Of a stretch of DNA of 64,000 nt, positions 35,474 through 46,632 are shown piece after piece. Position 1 is the stretch's first letter. The number at the start of each line of letters is the position of its first letter. Both the position numbers and the translations under genes were made by a program. The DNA lies in contig KV748223.1 in NCBI GenBank assembly GCA_001692895.1, positions 1,116,001-1,180,000 of the forward strand. The letters run 5' to 3'. The notes under the pieces were generated by a model that was given only the letters and a program-made list of their open reading frames with translations, searched no databases and was not told where the DNA came from. This DNA comes from Cenococcum geophilum 1.58. Taxonomy: Eukaryota > Ascomycota > Dothideomycetes > Gloniales > Gloniaceae.

Positions 35474-35649
35474 AATAGTCGACCCTCCTATATTTTCGCA
35501 CCAAAGGCCTTCAGACGGTAAACGAGACAGTAAGCCTAAATACAGGGGTTTTATATAAAGCTATATTAGTTAAGTACTAGCGAGATTTACTGTCTCGTTT
35601 GCCGTCTGAGTCGCTTACTGAGATAACGATAGTCCTAACATCGACTATT
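35474..35649. mobile_element. MITE-like hairpin element, copy B
   Basis: Nested inverted arms are present. The inner arms of 22 nt at 35512-35533 and 35587-35608 differ by one base ('cagacggtaaacgagacag' versus its complement). The outer 9-nt pair 'aatagtcga' / 'tcgactatt' lies at 35474-35482 and 35641-35649. The internal loop is AT-rich, as after RIP. Related fragments occur at 16700-16790 and 44165-44200. No transposase is nearby, so it would be non-autonomous. Confidence 0.6.
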
Positions 35650-35797
35650 CCGGAGGAAGGAAATGGCCTTCAGCAAGGTAAAGCTGGACTGGATTACACC
35701 GGGTGCTCATCTTGCTGCTCATTCGTAGCTGTCCACGGCTAATCTATATTTGCCATTATTCGCAATACTTCCGCAAAAAACCGAATCTGTCTCAAAT

Positions 35798-36970
35798 TCA
35801 CCACCACATATGGCATTGCAGCCACTTGCGCTTCGCCGCGTCCCAGTCAGGTGCGACTAGAACCTTTAGGGCTTGCTCGGCAGTTTTAGGATACTCCAGG
35901 TCGTTTACCTCTTTAAATTCGGAATGCAATGGTAGATTATTATCTTCGGACCCTGGTGAAATTTGACATCCATTACAGGATGCAGCATTGACGCTGCCGA
36001 AATAGTACAATTTAGGGGTGCTAATCAGGGCGACAAGCTGACGCGAGGTTATCCGATGATCAGGATTGGGATCAAGCATTAGAAATGCCAGATCGGGAAG
36101 GGCAGCGCCATGGCGTGCAAATCTGTCCTTTGGACGAGGAGTAGGCTTGACAATGACGAACCAATGGCCCCATAGGTGCCATATCCACTGAAGAATTACC
36201 AGAGTATTCTCGGCGTAAGCAACAGTGCCAGTCTTCTCCTCACGAAAACGACGAAAGCGCTCACGGGACCCAGGAGGCCCAATTAGCGCTGTGCCCATCT
36301 CTAGAAACACGCAGCCAAGAGAGAAGATATCCGCGGCACGTCCACGGCGCGCATCATCTTTAAGAGCCTCCGGCGCAACGTAAGCACGAGTCATTGGTCC
36401 GAAAGGGCCATTGGTTCCTGTTGTCAACCCCTCGGGAACTATTTTAGATATACCAAAATCGGTAAAATATACAGCGCCTTCCTTAATCAGGATATTGGAA
36501 GGTTTGATATCCCGGTGCTTCACTCTCATCTCATGGAGATAGTCGAGACCCTGGAGGAGGCATCCTGTCCAGCTAAGAAGATGTTCTCGAGCTTGATCCC
36601 CCTGCTCACCATTTCCCATACTATCAATCTGGCTAAGGAATTGTTGAAGGTCTGTTTCTGCGACCGGTACCATGATAATACCGAATAATGTTGTCCAAGT
36701 GTATGTTCCAATAAGCTTTATTATATGTCGATGGCAAAGTCGATGAATAATGCGTGCCTCTTCTCGAAGTTGCTCAATCATCTCTTGGCGCTGAGGTCCC
36801 CATCGCAAGATGACTTGCTTTCGCGCATAGCATTCTTTAGTGGGGTCCCCTTTCTTCATCACTTCATCCACCGAGCCCCACCCCCCGTGGCCTAGAAGCC
36901 GTAAACTCTGGTAAGGATCCTCATCTTCGAGTATAAAAACTTCATGTAGGTCTTTAATGGCACCGGACAT
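35798..36970 (-). CDS. Single-exon Ser/Thr protein kinase, lineage-specific
   Basis: One frame of 390 residues with a full kinase core: 'RLLGHGGWGSVDEV' (glycine loop), 'YARKQVI' (catalytic Lys), 'REEARIIHRLCHRHI', 'HRDIKPSNILI', 'YFTDFGISK', 'AYVAPEAL' and 'ADIFSLGCVFLEMG'. The expected catalytic residues are all present, so it should be active. A 75-residue C-terminal tail contains 'CNGCQISPGSEDNN'. The lack of introns, unlike neighbours, and the repeat-rich flanks suggest an accessory kinase of the kind expanded in filamentous fungi. The substrate is unknown. Hit positions: Lys near residue 51 and Asp of HRD near residue 155. Confidence 0.82.
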   Translation of the reverse strand: MSGAIKDLHEVFILEDEDPYQSLRLLGHGGWGSVDEVMKKGDPTKECYARKQVILRWGPQRQEMIEQLREEARIIHRLCHRHIIKLIGTYTWTTLFGIIMVPVAETDLQQFLSQIDSMGNGEQGDQAREHLLSWTGCLLQGLDYLHEMRVKHRDIKPSNILIKEGAVYFTDFGISKIVPEGLTTGTNGPFGPMTRAYVAPEALKDDARRGRAADIFSLGCVFLEMGTALIGPPGSRERFRRFREEKTGTVAYAENTLVILQWIWHLWGHWFVIVKPTPRPKDRFARHGAALPDLAFLMLDPNPDHRITSRQLVALISTPKLYYFGSVNAASCNGCQISPGSEDNNLPLHSEFKEVNDLEYPKTAEQALKVLVAPDWDAAKRKWLQCHMWW

Positions 36971-38540
36971 TGGTGGATCAAATGCTCCTTGGATCCTGTA
37001 CTAGTCATACACCAAATACCGAGTGTGCTGCTCGCCAGGATGTGCAGGACTTGCAACGGTGGGGTAGGCGGTGCACAATGAGGGTAGAACACCGTCTGGG
37101 AGGGTGGTGTAGGTTTGATGCCAATCGCGAGCGTGCTGTTCAGGATGTTGTGTTGCATGCATACGCCTTAACAAGGATCGGGGTTTGAAGAAGGCAACAC
37201 CGAGACACGTGCTCGCTTGGCTGCTTGATATACATCATTCAGTTCAATGTAGGGGTGCAGTACAGGACGCTCGATTGTTATGTACGATGCTAGTCGTCGC
37301 GAGGATACTACTTAGAATAGCAAATTGACAGTTTCAAATGGATCCTGCTTGATACTCACCTGCATCAATTCCCTTGCACAGATAAGGTGCTATATATTGT
37401 AGCCCGTGCGTGGGGTCAAGAACATTAAACACCACCAAGATGGTGCATAACTACATATCTAATGATATAGACCTTGTGCAGCCCACTTAATATCCTGTTT
37501 CCAAAAATCGGGTCACAATAAGGCCACCCCTAGAGCTCATTGAGGGTTTTAGTGATGCGGTAGAACGGCTTACCGCTTATGCATGCACCTCTTTAATTAG
37601 TGTACACGGGCCGCATTTTATAGACCGTTATTATCTGTGCAAGAGATATATAATAATTAATGTATAATACCAGGGCTACTCGGCGCTTGGCCAAACCCCG
37701 TAAAGGTCAATACCAAGATATCTAATTCCGGTAGTGCACCACGAGTGTGGTTAGCTTGTGGGGCGATTGAAAATCCGCCATGGAATCAGGGACCACGCTG
37801 CTCAATCAAGCAATAGTTAGCAGGAGCCAATGTAATCCAGGTCGCAGTTCGCACGTCGTGAGCATCAGTCAAGTAAACTAGTGAACAGCCTCATAATCAA
37901 ATTGGGCACAAAAACTATGCTGCTCGAGTTCGTGCTTCTTATTTAATTTTACCTAATACAGTTTTAAACAACACCACTGACTTTTTATTGCTAATGAGAC
38001 CGACCGAGAGAACAACTTAACTTCAACCCCATTGCCCGCCGCCTTCGTCGTCATGCCACTTGTCGATAAAAAGAATAATACAAAAGAGTGGCAGTATATT
38101 CAGCCGCTGTTACCGAATCAGAAGAGCTTGACGACCGGCCTCACGGCTATAGACAACCAACCATCCATGCAATGCAATACGAAACGCCTGTATGAACAAA
38201 GGAAAATGTAACAGCATGCCCGCCAGCCTTCATTTCAAAACCCCTCAATTCGCCGTGTGATGCAATATGCCATAGTGTTTAAGGACTGTACAGAAGAGGA
38301 ACTCCCTTAATGAAGAGCAGGGATTTATTAGGAATTTAAGGGAACAGTTGAAATTGTGCTTTGGGTAATGTAAGAGCTAGTAAATGATGATCGCAATGGT
38401 CTGTAAAAGGCTACTCCAGAGGCCAAGAGAGCGAGAGGCTCCGACTTACGGTCCCAAATCCTGGAGTGGCTAACCAAAGAGCAGTAGCTCCAAAAGTGCG
38501 GCACGAATAGTATGATATCAACCACTCAGCAGGACTACCT
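36971..38540. other. Intergenic, no supported gene
   Basis: About 1.6 kb without a credible frame or exon chain. Several stretches are AT-rich with scattered stops. The right end may be the 3' untranslated region of the Ca2+-ATPase gene. Confidence 0.5.
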
Positions 38541-41500
38541 TCATGTGTTAGACTGGTGTGGCTCCCCACTCTTATTCAATTTCGGGTCCCCTGCAAAGGG
38601 CCCGACATGGAAAGATGGAGTAGTTTCGTTACGTTGACTTGGTGGAACTCCATCCTGGTGAGGCTCATTGACAAGAATGGGGTCAGTGGACTTAGTATCG
38701 GGATGGACGTCGACACCATCTTGAGCTTCAAGGTCAGACCTGCTCCGATTGTGCGGGAACTTCATAGAGTCATTGTCTCCGTGGCCTCTCTCGATAGGGG
38801 ACCATCCAGCAACACTCCCAGCAACAATGCCTGCCATAACAGTCGCAGGCCCAAAGGCCGAGTTAGATCGCGACCTTCCTCGTCGTCGACTGCGGGAGTC
38901 GGGCGTTGGAGGACCGGGTGAGTGATCACCATGGTGATCACCGTTGTTAGGAGTTCCCGGGAGCGAATAACTGGTTCTCGATCTAGAGAAAATCTCCCGT
39001 GGGTGCTGGACCTTGAATTTGAGATTGCTCAATCGTCCTCCACGAACTTTCTTGATAAAGGCAAGCTCCTCCCGAATTTCGAGGAGCCCCTGGTTCCATT
39101 GGTACTCATCGGAGACTACGACCTCGGGAGTAGATCTTCTCTTCAAAAAGTCAGGGACGAAACGACGGATAGCCTCGTCTGGTATTAGGCGGATGATGAC
39201 TCCAACTGGAATGGACAGAGCCCCTAATACAATGGAGTAGGCCCAATTTGCCGCGTTCAACTTAACCACTGAGAACGCACGACCACCTACGTAGATAATC
39301 ATGACCTGTCCGCCGATCATGACCGCGTTAATCATGATGAAGAAATAGTTGCGGTGGATACCCTCAAAGATGTTGAAATGGTTGTCAAGTCGGCGACTGT
39401 TAAGCTGATTGAAAATCTGCATCCACACGAAGGTATTGAAGACGAGAGTGTCCATCCGATCCTTTTCAACAGGGGTTTGATAAGACAAAATCTTGTTCCC
39501 TGCAAAGTGAAGGATGAAGGTTACGACAAGCTGGTAGATGGATTGTCCGATTATCATTTTCCACATTGTGAGAGTAATCAGCGGAGCGGACTTCGGATCG
39601 GGTTTCCGGTTCAGCAGGCTTCGTGTTGGGGGGTCAGTGGCCAAAGCTAGTGCTGCAAACGTGTCCATAATAAGATTGACCCAAAGGAGCTGGACAGCAG
39701 TAAGGACAGAAGATTGATCTGGACTAGCCACAGCCGAGACAAAGGTAAGCATGACAGCGGTGATGTTGACGGTGATCTGAAATTGGAGGAATTTCTTCAC
39801 AGCGTCGTTTACCGCACGACCCCAGAGGAGAGCCTTTACAATAGATGAAAAGTTGTCATCCATAAGGATAATCGCAGAGGCTTCCTTGGCTACTTCAGTT
39901 CCAGCAATTCCCATCGAGAATCCGACATCGGCAGTCTTCAGAGCGGGTGCATCATTGGTTCCATCTCCAGTGACTGCGACGGTTTCGCCTGTCTGTTTAA
40001 GTCGCTTGACGAGCAGTTGCTTGTCCTTAGGGCTCGACCTAGCAAGCACGCAAAGCTTGGGAATGACCGCGTCCATATCTTTCGAAGATAAAGCTCTAAA
40101 GGCGGGGCCTTCCATAATCATGCCGCCTGGGACGAGTATGCCACATTCCTCAGCGATAGCCTTTGCTGTCAAAACGTTGTCACCAGTCACCATGCGCACG
40201 AAGACACCAGCAGTTTGGCAGTCTTCGACGGCTGACTTTACACCATCACGGAGAGGATCCTGGATGCCGACAACGCCAAGAAAAACCATATTCTTGAAGA
40301 TATCGTCAAAAACCACCTGTGATGGATCATCTTCTACTCTGCGCGCATCCTTTGGAGGCCATCGCTCAAAGTCACGGTAAAGGAGTGCAATTGTACGTAG
40401 GGAACGTGAGGCGTAGGTTGAAATAAGGCGTTCTAGCGTATCCCTATTGTCGCGCGAGAGAGGAATATCCGATATGCCCTTGGTAGGATCCGAGATGATC
40501 CTATCACACTTGGCAAGAAGAATCTCAGAAGCGCCCTTGACGTACATTCTGTATCTACCGTCATTGACCTTGACAATGACGGCCATACACTTCCTACCCG
40601 AGTCGAATGGAATGAATTGTGCGATATTTGCATTTGATCGTTCCGTGCTAACCGGTCCCATGCCAAGGTGGTCGCGAGCGAAGCCGAGAAGAGCTGTTTC
40701 GGTCTTAGAGCCAATGAACGCCTCATTGCCATCTCCTTCGCCTTCAAATGCCGTGGAGTTAATAACAATAGACTGTTCGAGCAGGGACTTGACGTCGTCA
40801 CTGAGGGTATCGACGAATTCTGTTGCAGAAACGTCGTCGAAATGTTCGATGGGGGAATCATTAGGCAGCTTCCCTTTTGACACATCATCTAACATAGGGG
40901 CCCTCAACTTCCGATCTCCGAAGCGTAGGGCCGTACCGAGAGTGCCAGAGACGACAGACATTTTGTTTTGTGTAAGAGTCCCTGTTTTGTCCGAACAGAT
41001 TGTTGTGGCGTTTCCCATGGTCTCGCAAGATCGCAGGAGTCGGACTAAGTTCCCGTCTTTCAACATTCGAGTCGTCGCAAAAGCTAAGGCCAAGGTAACA
41101 GCTAGAGGAAGCCCTTCTGGTACTGCAACCACAACGACAGTAATGGCAACGATAAGTATGTTGAGAAAGGTCTGACCTTTCTGCGAGGAGTTTTGGGTGC
41201 TAGTGCGGAGATGCACGAGGAATTCGATAAGTAGAACTACGAAAAGGAGGAGAGCTGCGGCACCACCAAGCTTTGCAATGTACTCAGCGAGTACGTTGAG
41301 TTTTGACTGTAGTGGTGTGACTTCGTTGTCTTCTCGCAAAGACATCATTGTCTTACCGTATGTCGAATGAATACCCGTTGCAGTGACGAGGAACGAGCCC
41401 ACGCCTTCAGACACCTTAGCTCCCGAGAGAATGAAAGGGTCCATCTTTTTAACGTTCTCGTGGTTCTCCAAGGCCCGAAATACTTCCTCCGCCGGGTGTT

Positions 41501-42821
41501 TTTTTAAGAGATCAGACTCGCCCGTCGCAGATGACTCGTCACATTTGACTCCATGCCCTTCAATAAATATGCCATCAACTGGTACCATGTCACCCGGCTC
41601 TAGGAGTACAACGTCTCCCACAAGGAGATCATGTACCGATATCTCGCGTGTCTTCCCTGAGCGTACAACTTTGATATCTCGATCATCTTTTTTCTTGTTC
41701 AGCTTGACAAATTGGCGCTCTTTCTGCCAATCGTTGAGTGCGCCTACAACGACAACGATGACAATAGCCACCATAATGGCAACGCCTTCTACCCACTCGA
41801 CAGGAGCCTCGCCATCTTTGTGTGGTTGACCAAAACTCTGATACAAACCGAGAGCGAGCGAAATGACAGCCGCCACTGTTAGGAGTATAAGAACTTTATC
41901 ATTGTACGCCATCCAGGCAAGTTGAAAGATACTCTTGGCTTTTCGTTCAGGTAATCGGTTATCGCTGTACACGCGTTTTCGGTCGGCGAAGGCATCTTCT
42001 TTGGGTATCCGGGATGTTGTGGTGGTTTCACTTCTTTGTATGGCCTTTTCTGGTGCAGGCTTTACTGGAGAATCTGACAGGCTAGGGGCAGTTGCATCTT
42101 CAAAGGATACATAACCATCCATGTATTGCTCGTCGATGCTCAGTCCGTTCTTCCTGCTTGTTCTTAATCCTTTTTCTATTCCATCTATCCCACCTAGTGC
42201 GTGAAATGCGCCGAGACTCTTTGGGTTGAGCAACTTCGACAGATGGCCAGGTGAAAATGCAAATTTATTATCCTCCACTTTGAACTCATCCTCTGTGCCC
42301 GGATCTGGACGTAGAGCTTGTTCGTCGTTAAGAATTTCATCGTTTCCAGCGCCCCCTTTCAGTGTCTCTCCTTCAGAAGGTATATAGGTTGTGCCAGTTC
42401 CCGCTGATGATTCAGCAATCTCTGATGTCGAATCCAGAGAGTTACCCCGTGATCTTGCCCCTGGTACCGCCAGAAAGTTGTGTGGGTTCCCCCATTGTGA
42501 TGCTGGTGATGAGACATTATGCGGAGACGTCGGCCTGCTTTCTCTACTCTCGAACGAATTCGCTGCGCGCAGTTCTACCGGAGTTGACCGTTGCTGGGAC
42601 GGCTGTGATAGCTGTGATGGCTGTGATGAGGGATCTGTTACGTTCCCACTCTGTGATGATGATCGGTTATCAGGGATATTGCCCAAGGGGACCGCGTTTC
42701 CCATATCGGGATTATTACTACTAACAGCAGAGGTGTCTATCGTGATAGTCGGAGCCCGTTGCCTTCGTCCAGGACCCGGTGAGGGCGTCTGGCGCCCTTC
42801 GGCTTCTATATCCTCGGCCAT
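38541..42821 (-). CDS. pmc1: P-type Ca2+-ATPase, vacuolar/plasma-membrane (Pmc1) type
   Basis: Intronless frame of 1426 residues from the ATG at 42821. P2B features appear in order: a disordered N-terminus, 'LEPGDMVPVDGIFIEGHGVK', the TGES loop ('ESSATGESD'), membrane motif 'VVAVPEGLPLAVTLAL', the phosphorylation site 'CSDKTGTLTQN' (Asp about residue 611), nucleotide-binding 'MYVKGASEI', hinge 'VTGDGTNDAPALKTADVGFSMG', and C-terminal helices with 'LWVNLIMDTFAALALATDPP'. It pumps Ca2+ from cytosol into the vacuole or out of the cell at the cost of ATP. The C-terminal 250 residues are disordered and Arg/Ser-rich and may carry regulatory sites; a calmodulin site was not identified. PMC1-type genes are usually calcineurin/Crz1 targets, but I did not identify such sites here. 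Confidence 0.95.
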   Translation of the reverse strand: MAEDIEAEGRQTPSPGPGRRQRAPTITIDTSAVSSNNPDMGNAVPLGNIPDNRSSSQSGNVTDPSSQPSQLSQPSQQRSTPVELRAANSFESRESRPTSPHNVSSPASQWGNPHNFLAVPGARSRGNSLDSTSEIAESSAGTGTTYIPSEGETLKGGAGNDEILNDEQALRPDPGTEDEFKVEDNKFAFSPGHLSKLLNPKSLGAFHALGGIDGIEKGLRTSRKNGLSIDEQYMDGYVSFEDATAPSLSDSPVKPAPEKAIQRSETTTTSRIPKEDAFADRKRVYSDNRLPERKAKSIFQLAWMAYNDKVLILLTVAAVISLALGLYQSFGQPHKDGEAPVEWVEGVAIMVAIVIVVVVGALNDWQKERQFVKLNKKKDDRDIKVVRSGKTREISVHDLLVGDVVLLEPGDMVPVDGIFIEGHGVKCDESSATGESDLLKKHPAEEVFRALENHENVKKMDPFILSGAKVSEGVGSFLVTATGIHSTYGKTMMSLREDNEVTPLQSKLNVLAEYIAKLGGAAALLLFVVLLIEFLVHLRTSTQNSSQKGQTFLNILIVAITVVVVAVPEGLPLAVTLALAFATTRMLKDGNLVRLLRSCETMGNATTICSDKTGTLTQNKMSVVSGTLGTALRFGDRKLRAPMLDDVSKGKLPNDSPIEHFDDVSATEFVDTLSDDVKSLLEQSIVINSTAFEGEGDGNEAFIGSKTETALLGFARDHLGMGPVSTERSNANIAQFIPFDSGRKCMAVIVKVNDGRYRMYVKGASEILLAKCDRIISDPTKGISDIPLSRDNRDTLERLISTYASRSLRTIALLYRDFERWPPKDARRVEDDPSQVVFDDIFKNMVFLGVVGIQDPLRDGVKSAVEDCQTAGVFVRMVTGDNVLTAKAIAEECGILVPGGMIMEGPAFRALSSKDMDAVIPKLCVLARSSPKDKQLLVKRLKQTGETVAVTGDGTNDAPALKTADVGFSMGIAGTEVAKEASAIILMDDNFSSIVKALLWGRAVNDAVKKFLQFQITVNITAVMLTFVSAVASPDQSSVLTAVQLLWVNLIMDTFAALALATDPPTRSLLNRKPDPKSAPLITLTMWKMIIGQSIYQLVVTFILHFAGNKILSYQTPVEKDRMDTLVFNTFVWMQIFNQLNSRRLDNHFNIFEGIHRNYFFIMINAVMIGGQVMIIYVGGRAFSVVKLNAANWAYSIVLGALSIPVGVIIRLIPDEAIRRFVPDFLKRRSTPEVVVSDEYQWNQGLLEIREELAFIKKVRGGRLSNLKFKVQHPREIFSRSRTSYSLPGTPNNGDHHGDHSPGPPTPDSRSRRRGRSRSNSAFGPATVMAGIVAGSVAGWSPIERGHGDNDSMKFPHNRSRSDLEAQDGVDVHPDTKSTDPILVNEPHQDGVPPSQRNETTPSFHVGPFAGDPKLNKSGEPHQSNT

Positions 42822-45557
42822 GTGGACGGCCCGGAAGAGTAACGTAGGGCCAGGCGTAATGTAGCAGGCTGGCAAAGTGTTGGAGCTTGATGCCTAAGTG
42901 AAAGATGCGGTAAGAAGGGCGCGGTGGCTGAGCGATGGACAGCTGGACATACGGTATAATGTACACCGAATAAGTCGTTGATGAAGGGGCGAAGGGGGCG
43001 AGAGTTTGAGGCTGTGCAAGGTTTTGTTGGTGTAGCCAAAGTTTGGTCAAAGAAACAAAGGGGGAAGGAGCTTCCTGCGCTCGAGATGAAGTAACTACAA
43101 GGCGAAATCTCGGTCAGTAATCGTTATTCCAAGAGAACCTAATGGCAGCTAAGAAAGCATTCAATAACACAGCCACCAGACATACGACGAGGTGTAGGCG
43201 GTGCAATTGGGCAAGTATATGGAAATGCGCGGATCAGGCTCACCTCGGTGATGCGGAGTGACAGTGGCCTCCCTCACAGACCCAACCAAGTTAAATTCGC
43301 GGCTCCCGGCGGGATTAGCGGTGATGGTGAGGAGTCAATGGTAAATTATCCACAAAAGATTGTGAATCAGTGTGGCAGTGAAGTGAAATCGACATGGTCC
43401 AAGGTTTGGTTAGGCAAGGCAAGGGAGGCAAGAAGTATCGCCGTCGGAATTGGCGTCTAGGCAGGCCCGAATAATTTCGATGCCCAGCTTTTTGGGATCA
43501 AACCAACCATACCGAAACAAGCACAGATATTGGGGCAGTGCAATCTTGGCAGAACCAACCTTCTGCACGTTCGCCAATCAGAATCGCCTAACCGCGAGGC
43601 TGCATCGCATCTGACAATCCCCAAAAATTGCTGTTTACACTCGCTCGAGCTCAGCAATGCCCGCCTGACAGTAATACGTTTGCTCAAATTCCCAGGAGAC
43701 GCAAGCACCATCTCCTCTTTATCTTTTCCTCCATGGAGCTTCGCAAGTCTAATATCCGAGGCGAGCGGTGCGACTTCACAGTAATCCGTGTCCAGCGAGC
43801 TATATCTTGCCGCGTGTCACTATCAAGATCTGCCTCTTAAGGAGAATTTCCCGCACCCAAGAAATTCGAAGACGCTGCAAAGGCCTCTATCCAACCCCGG
43901 AATGGGCTCGACTCCGTTCTCTGGAATGAGCCAAGAAGTAATGGCCAAGGCGTACTTTCTCACGCGAAGCATCACGGTAACAAGGGGTGATCGACTGTGA
44001 ATGAGAGATGAAGACGGGTGCCGGATGGCAACAGGAAGGTCCCATGTCCGCAAACACAAAACAAAGCACATGGGTCAGGCCGCCACTGACGTGCAAGCAC
44101 GGTTGCGAGACCTCCAAGGCCTCATGCTTTAGAATCGCAATGTTCTGGAAGATCAGAGGGACGATACGTTGTCTCGTTTGCCGCCCGGGTAGCTTATCTT
44201 GATGCGACTCAGCCATTTTTCGCCAGCGGCAACATTCGACACGGTGCATACAGACCTTAGTTATCACAAAGAAAACTTAAAGCCGCAGCGCCGCTCGTCG
44301 CAGCATCGCAGGCGGTTCCTGTCGCCGTCTGCTTGGCTCTTCACACTTTTTCCAACTTTGAAATCTTGTTCCATTGATGGAGACGGTCTGGGCTTCAAAC
44401 TAATCTGCAGAAAACTGCCGGTTGTTTGTAAGTGGCTACCGCAAGTAGCGTTATTTCGCGCGGCACACGTCAAGCCAATCTAGTTTGTGGGTCGGATACG
44501 TTAAAGGCGCTTGAATCTAGCAAGGCAGCCTCAACACCAAGACTTAGACGATATGAAGGTTTTCACCTACCTTCTTCTCTCGCATTCTTTGCCATGCCTT
44601 GGCTCTTGGTCTACTAGCAAAGCCCCAATTGATGACGACGCTGAAAACCAAGAAAGCTGAGCAAATGTCCAAAATGCTAGCCTCCTCAGGAACCCATCAT
44701 ATGCAAGCGTAGTCAGCCAGTATGGGTGCCAACACAGGGGTTGACTCGGGTTGCCGGGCTGCGAAATCATGGCCGATGTTGGTGGGTGCCCAACCCACCT
44801 CAATGAAACGATTTTTCCCATAGGATCGCATCCTTTAGACGGAGGATCAATAGGATCAGGAGGATACGAATCATCGCTAACCTACAAAGCAATTGGAGAT
44901 TTTTTTTTAATCAGGGGCATTCACCCACCAAACATAACCAGGGACTCATCAGAGGTTATTAAAGTCCGAAGTGCATCAAAGAAGACATTAACAGCGCAGC
45001 ATACTGAGAACATCAAACACAACATCCGGAATCCGACACTCTTTTAAAATCCCAAAAATTTATCTATGGCAAGGCATGAATTTGAAGGAAAATAATCCCC
45101 ACTTGTACCAAATTAATCTATCAAGCGCCGTATATGGTAATCCTTGAGTCAATCTTACCATATATTTTGCTGACTTGCAGTCAACCTTGCAGTTAATCTG
45201 AGAGGCTCACCAGAGCGCCCCAGAGCGATGCCTGGTTGGGCAAAAAAACACTTACTAAGCCCCGCATACATCCGCGGAGAAATCACTCTGTTGTCTCTGC
45301 AAAACCGCCATGACGAACATGAATGATGACGAACACGACGAGTCTAGATGAACATGATTATAATCACAATGGTCGAACAGTCAACTATTAATACCTACAA
45401 ATCCTCAATCGAATCCATCATTCACGCTCTGCAAGAAGTGTATCTAAATAAATCACTGTCTAATATCCTTCTATCTATTTTAGAGATTAAGCATCTCACC
45501 TTTGCATATCCCGTACCTGAGCAACCTCTCGCGAACGACCCCAAAAAGCCAAAAATC
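42822..45557. other. Intergenic, no supported gene
   Basis: A long gap of 2.7 kb. Only short frames of unrelated composition are seen. It should contain the ATPase promoter on the left and the cyanamide hydratase promoter on the right. A repeat fragment lies at 44165-44200. A frame upstream of 45558 extends the hydratase ORF but looks like leader sequence. Confidence 0.5.
44165..44200. repeat. Dispersed short repeat, fragment C
   Basis: 'gtctcgtttgccgcccggg' matches one arm of the 35474-35649 hairpin element ('gtctcgtttgccgtctgag') with a few changes, and the bases that follow also resemble it loosely. It appears to be a single-arm relic. Confidence 0.4.
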
Positions 45558-46561
45558 ATGTCTGACCCGCTAGAGACCTACGGCTGGACCGCTGTGCCGC
45601 GCTCCCAATCCAAACTCCTAGACTCCGTAAAACCCAAGCCTGCCACCGGGATCACCACATCCGACATCACAGTGCCGTCATCGCCGGTCGCGCAGAAAGT
45701 GTATGAGTATGCTAAAGCACAGCTGCCTGAGCAGACCTTCAACCACTCTATGCGCGTGTTCTATTATGGTAAACATTGCCATTCACCCCGATCCAAGGCA
45801 GCAGCCATGGGTGTTTTTTTTTTTCCTTCCGCCCTGACAACTCACAGGCTCTGCAATCATCACGCAGCATCTCCCCCACTTCGCACCCAGCACCGAGACC
45901 TACTTCCTCACCTGCCTTCTCCACGACATCGGCACGACGGCGACGAACCTCCGCGCGACCCGCATGTCGTTCGAGTTTCACGGAGGTCTCCTAGCGCTCG
46001 AGCTGCTGCAGGCGAGCGGCGCGCCCAAGGAGCAGGCCGAGAGCGTATGTGAGGCCATTATTCGTCATCAGGATCTGGGCGAGTCCGGTAGCATTACGAC
46101 TGTGGGGCAGCTGATCCAGCTGGCCACGGTCTTCGGTAGGTTTTGAAGTTTCTGTTCGCCTTTCTGTGTAACTGGTGCCTTTCTCGTCTATGTGGGGCTG
46201 TGCATAAGCCTGCCGTCGTATGTTTCAGATCATAGGCCCGAATAGAGACCGCGGAAGCGGTCTTGGCACGCGAAAGCCGATGAGTTCCGGTGAAGATTGT
46301 GTGCCCGAGGCAGTCTACATATTTAGCGAAAGAGTTTAAACTAACGAATACGGAATAGATAATATCGNCATGAACCCCGAGCTGATCCACAAAGAGACTA
46401 TCGAGTCGGTGACAGCGAAATTCCCGCGGAACAAATGGTCCAGTTGCTTTGCCGCAACAATTCGGGAGGAGGTTAGGTTGAAGCCTTGGTCGCATACGAC
46501 GGCTATTGATGGTTTTGGGAAACGCGTTGAGTCAAATAAGCTGATGGAGCCTTATGACTAA
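45558..46561 (+). CDS. Cyanamide hydratase-like HD-domain protein
   Basis: Three exons (45558-45768, 45848-46135, 46359-46561), 233 residues. 'NHSMRVFYYG', then 'CLLHDIGTT' (the HD pair), 'FEFHGGLLALELL', 'EAIIRHQD' and 'IQLATVFD' match fungal cyanamide hydratases (Cah, yeast Ddi2/Ddi3), which convert cyanamide to urea at a metal centre bound by His and Asp. The last exon restores 'NPELIHKETIESV' and a Trp/Lys-rich tail. The second intron (223 nt) is long for the window. One ambiguous base (N at 46368) lies just inside exon 3 in a G-N-C codon, likely Gly by family pattern. The start is the ATG before 'SDPLETYGWTAV'. Confidence 0.9.
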
Positions 46562-46632
46562 CCGCAAATATATAGAAAAGGGTGAGTTCTGAAATCTGGC
46601 AAGATATTGTTGGTCGGCGCTCCTGAGTACGC

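Larger units (their letters stand above)
34321..35797. other. Intergenic accessory region with repeats
   Basis: Contains an inverted repeat (34778-34858), an AT-rich patch (35350-35450) and a hairpin element (35474-35649). No gene is supported. Confidence 0.5.

Noticed and set aside
37190-38540. Search for a hidden multi-exon gene in the long gap
   Set aside because: No conserved motif or phase-consistent exon chain was found on either strand.
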